From DATNPH01 sp036703315 (lineage in GTDB: Bacteria > Cyanobacteriota > Cyanobacteriia > Cyanobacteriales > Coleofasciculaceae), in the NCBI GenBank assembly GCA_036703315.1, contig DATNPH010000103.1:1-23971 (forward strand): 23,971 bases of DNA, read 5' to 3'. Shown piece by piece: positions 22,839-23,971 of the stretch. Each line of letters begins with the position of its first letter. Positions within the stretch are counted from its first letter, which is position 1. The position numbers were made by a program, and so were the translations under genes. The notes under the pieces were generated by a model. It worked only from the letters and a program-made list of their open reading frames with translations. It did no database searches and was not told the DNA's origin.

Positions 22839-22853
22839 CCGTGGGAGTGTCAA
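22700..22853 (+). ncRNA. Predicted omega RNA at the tnpB 3' end
   Basis: In characterised TnpB systems the guide RNA scaffold comes from the last part of tnpB and the right end, with the guide being the bases just beyond the element. By analogy it would occupy roughly the last 150 bases here, include the hairpin at 22824-22846, and carry a guide starting TGAATGAG (from 22854). The start is a guess. Confidence 0.35.
22824..22846. repeat. Right-end hairpin of the IS605-type element
   Basis: TCCCACG (22824-22830) pairs with CGTGGGA (22840-22846). Inside, GC/GC close a TTTA loop with one bulged A. It overlaps the tnpB stop codon and precedes the presumed cleavage tetranucleotide TCAA (22850-22853). 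Confidence 0.8.
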
Positions 22854-23037
22854 TGAATGAGTTTCTTATCATAGCCATCGTAGGGACTTGCCAACAATCA
22901 CAAATCTGAAATCTGGCTCATTGAGATAACCTTTGGATTCGAGGAATGATCTTCAGAAATCGGAAGACCTTTGAAATGTCCAAAGTAGGAGAATTAAAAA
23001 AATACAACTAAAGCCCTTCAGTATTTGAAAGTATCAC

Positions 23038-23244
23038 TTAATCAATTACCTTCAGGTGGCCTGTTTGTATATCGTCAAAGATACCGTTGATTTGACTGCG
23101 TTCATCATCGGTGACTTTGTAGTCAGAAAGAAAGGTGGTGACCAACTGGAGATGCTCCATACGGCTCAATTGACCGATATGAAGAATACGGTCTACGATT
23201 TGCTTGAGCGTTTGACTGGATTGACCCTGAATGATGACTGCCAT
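23038..23244 (-). CDS. Small cyanobacterial protein, paralogue of the 17438-17629 product
   Basis: A 68-residue soluble protein starting at ATG 23244. The sequence LKQIVDRILHIGQLSRMEHL, then VTDDERSQINGIFDDIQTGH and LKVID, is collinear with the product at 17438-17629, sharing the DE-R-x-x-I pattern and the terminal G-x-LK signature. It is predicted helical throughout, with no cysteine or export signal. Function is unknown. No Shine-Dalgarno sequence is evident. The gene is divergent from gloB, with 218 bases between the starts. Between it and the IS element (22854-23037) I see nothing further. Confidence 0.8.
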   Translation of the reverse strand: MAVIIQGQSSQTLKQIVDRILHIGQLSRMEHLQLVTTFLSDYKVTDDERSQINGIFDDIQTGHLKVID

Positions 23245-23316
23245 TGGCTGTTGGTCACGCCATAAGGTTTTGGCTTCCTGGTTGTTGTCTTATATTGTCC
23301 ACTAGAATAATAAGTT

Positions 23317-23342
23317 TGGCACAGGTGCGTCATGCTGTGCCA
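23317..23342. promoter_or_regulatory. 8-bp inverted repeat in the region upstream of gloB
   Basis: TGGCACAG (23317-23324) and CTGTGCCA (23335-23342) are exact inverses 10 bases apart, giving a centre-to-centre spacing near 18 bases, suitable for a dimeric repressor or activator. It lies in the divergent intergenic region between the small gene (start 23244) and gloB (start 23463). No regulator is identified. Confidence 0.45.
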
Positions 23343-23462
23343 GAGCGGGAAGTAAAGCTATGGTGAAAATAAGGTGCAACTGAACGGGTCTATCTATAGT
23401 ACTCAGACTTCAGTCGGTTCGTCGATCGCTTGTGAAACTTAGGTCAAAGAGGGAATACACCG

Positions 23463-23971
23463 ATGCAGGTAATTCGACTTCCAGCACTTTCTGACAACTA
23501 CATCTTTTTGCTGTATGACCCCAAGCAAAACATTGCTGCCGCCGTTGACCCAGCAGAAGCTCAGTCCGTGCTGCGGCGTCTAGAAGAACTTGGGGCTGAA
23601 TTGGTAGCGATTTTTAACACTCACCATCATAGCGATCACGTAGGCGGTAATCGCCAGCTGATGCAACGTTTTCCTAATGTCCGCGTGTATGCAGGCGCTC
23701 AAGATCGAGGCAGAATTCCAGGACAACAGGTGTTTTTACAGGAGGGCGACAAGGTCGAGTTTGCTGGTAGGGTTGCCTCAGTCTTGTTCGTCCCCGGACA
23801 CACTAGTGGTCATATCGCCTACTACTTTCCCCCGGAAGTGGAGGGTGAAGTTGGGGAGTTATTCTGCGGTGACACTTTATTTGCAGGCGGTTGTGGCCGA
23901 CTTTTCGAGGGTACACCGACGCAGATGGTAGATTCTTTGAGCAAGCTGCGGACTTTACCGGATAACACACG
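23463..23971 (+). CDS. gloB: Hydroxyacylglutathione hydrolase (glyoxalase II), 3' end outside the window
   Basis: GloB hydrolyses S-D-lactoylglutathione to D-lactate and glutathione, the second step of methylglyoxal detoxification, in the cytosol. The first 169 residues are present. They show the start typical of the family (MQVIRLPALSDNYIFLLYD), the binuclear metal motif THHHSDH (53-59), H113 in PGHTSGH and the bridging Asp137 in CGDTLFAGGCGR, all metal ligands expected by this point. The family is about 255-260 residues, so the C-terminal third (the remaining His ligand and substrate helices) lies beyond 23971. GAGGG nine bases before the ATG is an acceptable ribosome site. Confidence 0.95.
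   Translation, partial: MQVIRLPALSDNYIFLLYDPKQNIAAAVDPAEAQSVLRRLEELGAELVAIFNTHHHSDHVGGNRQLMQRFPNVRVYAGAQDRGRIPGQQVFLQEGDKVEFAGRVASVLFVPGHTSGHIAYYFPPEVEGEVGELFCGDTLFAGGCGRLFEGTPTQMVDSLSKLRTLPDNT

Larger units (their letters stand above)
21466..22853 (+). mobile_element. IS200/IS605-superfamily element carrying only tnpB (IS1341-type)
   Basis: The left end is an imperfect hairpin from AAAGCGCC (21466-21473) to GGTGCTTT (21507-21514), with a bulged inner stem around CCCCTCGCC/GGCAGGGG (21480-21500). The right end is a hairpin TCCCACG/CGTGGGA (22824-22846) overlapping the tnpB stop, followed by GTGTCAA. Subterminal hairpins and absence of inverted terminal repeats or a target duplication fit this superfamily. 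No Y1 transposase gene (tnpA) is present, so mobility would need one in trans. Exact ends are estimates: the left edge is placed at the first paired base and the right edge at TCAA by analogy with known relatives. Confidence 0.8.

Noticed and set aside
21455..22870. 9-bp direct repeat TTTCTTATC flanking the IS element (21455-21463 and 22862-22870) as a target-site duplication
   Set aside because: IS200/IS605 elements do not duplicate their target, and the right copy lies eight bases beyond the predicted end, so coincidence is more likely.

Overview
The window looks like chromosomal DNA of a cyanobacterium. Three things point that way: about fifteen HIP1-type GCGATCGC palindromes, short heptanucleotide repeat arrays of the kind known from filamentous cyanobacteria, and genes typical of the phylum (short-form ThiC, a DUF2555-type protein, a pentapeptide-repeat protein, a zinc-ribbon serine/threonine kinase with an RDD domain). 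A large-genome filamentous lineage of the Oscillatoriales type is an inference; no marker gene fixes the genus.

Layout. 1-4.0 kb: a membrane-anchored Ser/Thr kinase, then a TPP riboswitch controlling thiC, convergent with pyrE. 4.2-7.4 kb: two exported or anchored proteins of unknown function, a CAU-anticodon tRNA on the minus strand (probably tRNA-Ile2), a 15-bp perfect inverted repeat, and a CNNM/CBS/CorC membrane protein. 7.9-13.8 kb: a run of minus-strand genes: a Spy/CpxP-like periplasmic protein, coaBC, a DUF2555 protein, an alpha/beta hydrolase whose only good start is a CTG, a Crp/Fnr-family regulator, a CHAD protein and an unknown protein. 13.8-14.65 kb is gene-poor and carries what looks like a decayed gene. 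14.65-17.7 kb: a pentapeptide-repeat protein, three small cyanobacterial-type proteins, and a 193-bp element bounded by 19-bp inverted repeats.

17.9-21.3 kb is the most coherent functional block. A NarL-type response regulator and a DesK-type histidine kinase (minus strand) are divergent from two tandem genes for secreted Spy/CpxP-like proteins (plus strand). The shared intergenic region holds repeated GTCAT boxes. The arrangement suggests an envelope-stress circuit analogous to Cpx/Bae-Spy but built on a different kinase class. A third paralogue of the secreted proteins lies at 7.9-8.5 kb.

21.4-22.9 kb is a TnpB-only IS200/IS605-type element (no tnpA) with terminal hairpins and an apparently intact RuvC nuclease. 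It lies directly against the probable terminator of the second Spy-like gene. The window ends with a second copy of a small cyanobacterial protein family and a 3'-truncated gloB (glyoxalase II).

Many apparent long ORFs here begin at TTG or GTG. Where an internal ATG, Shine-Dalgarno site or known family length argued for it, I moved the start and say so in the entry.
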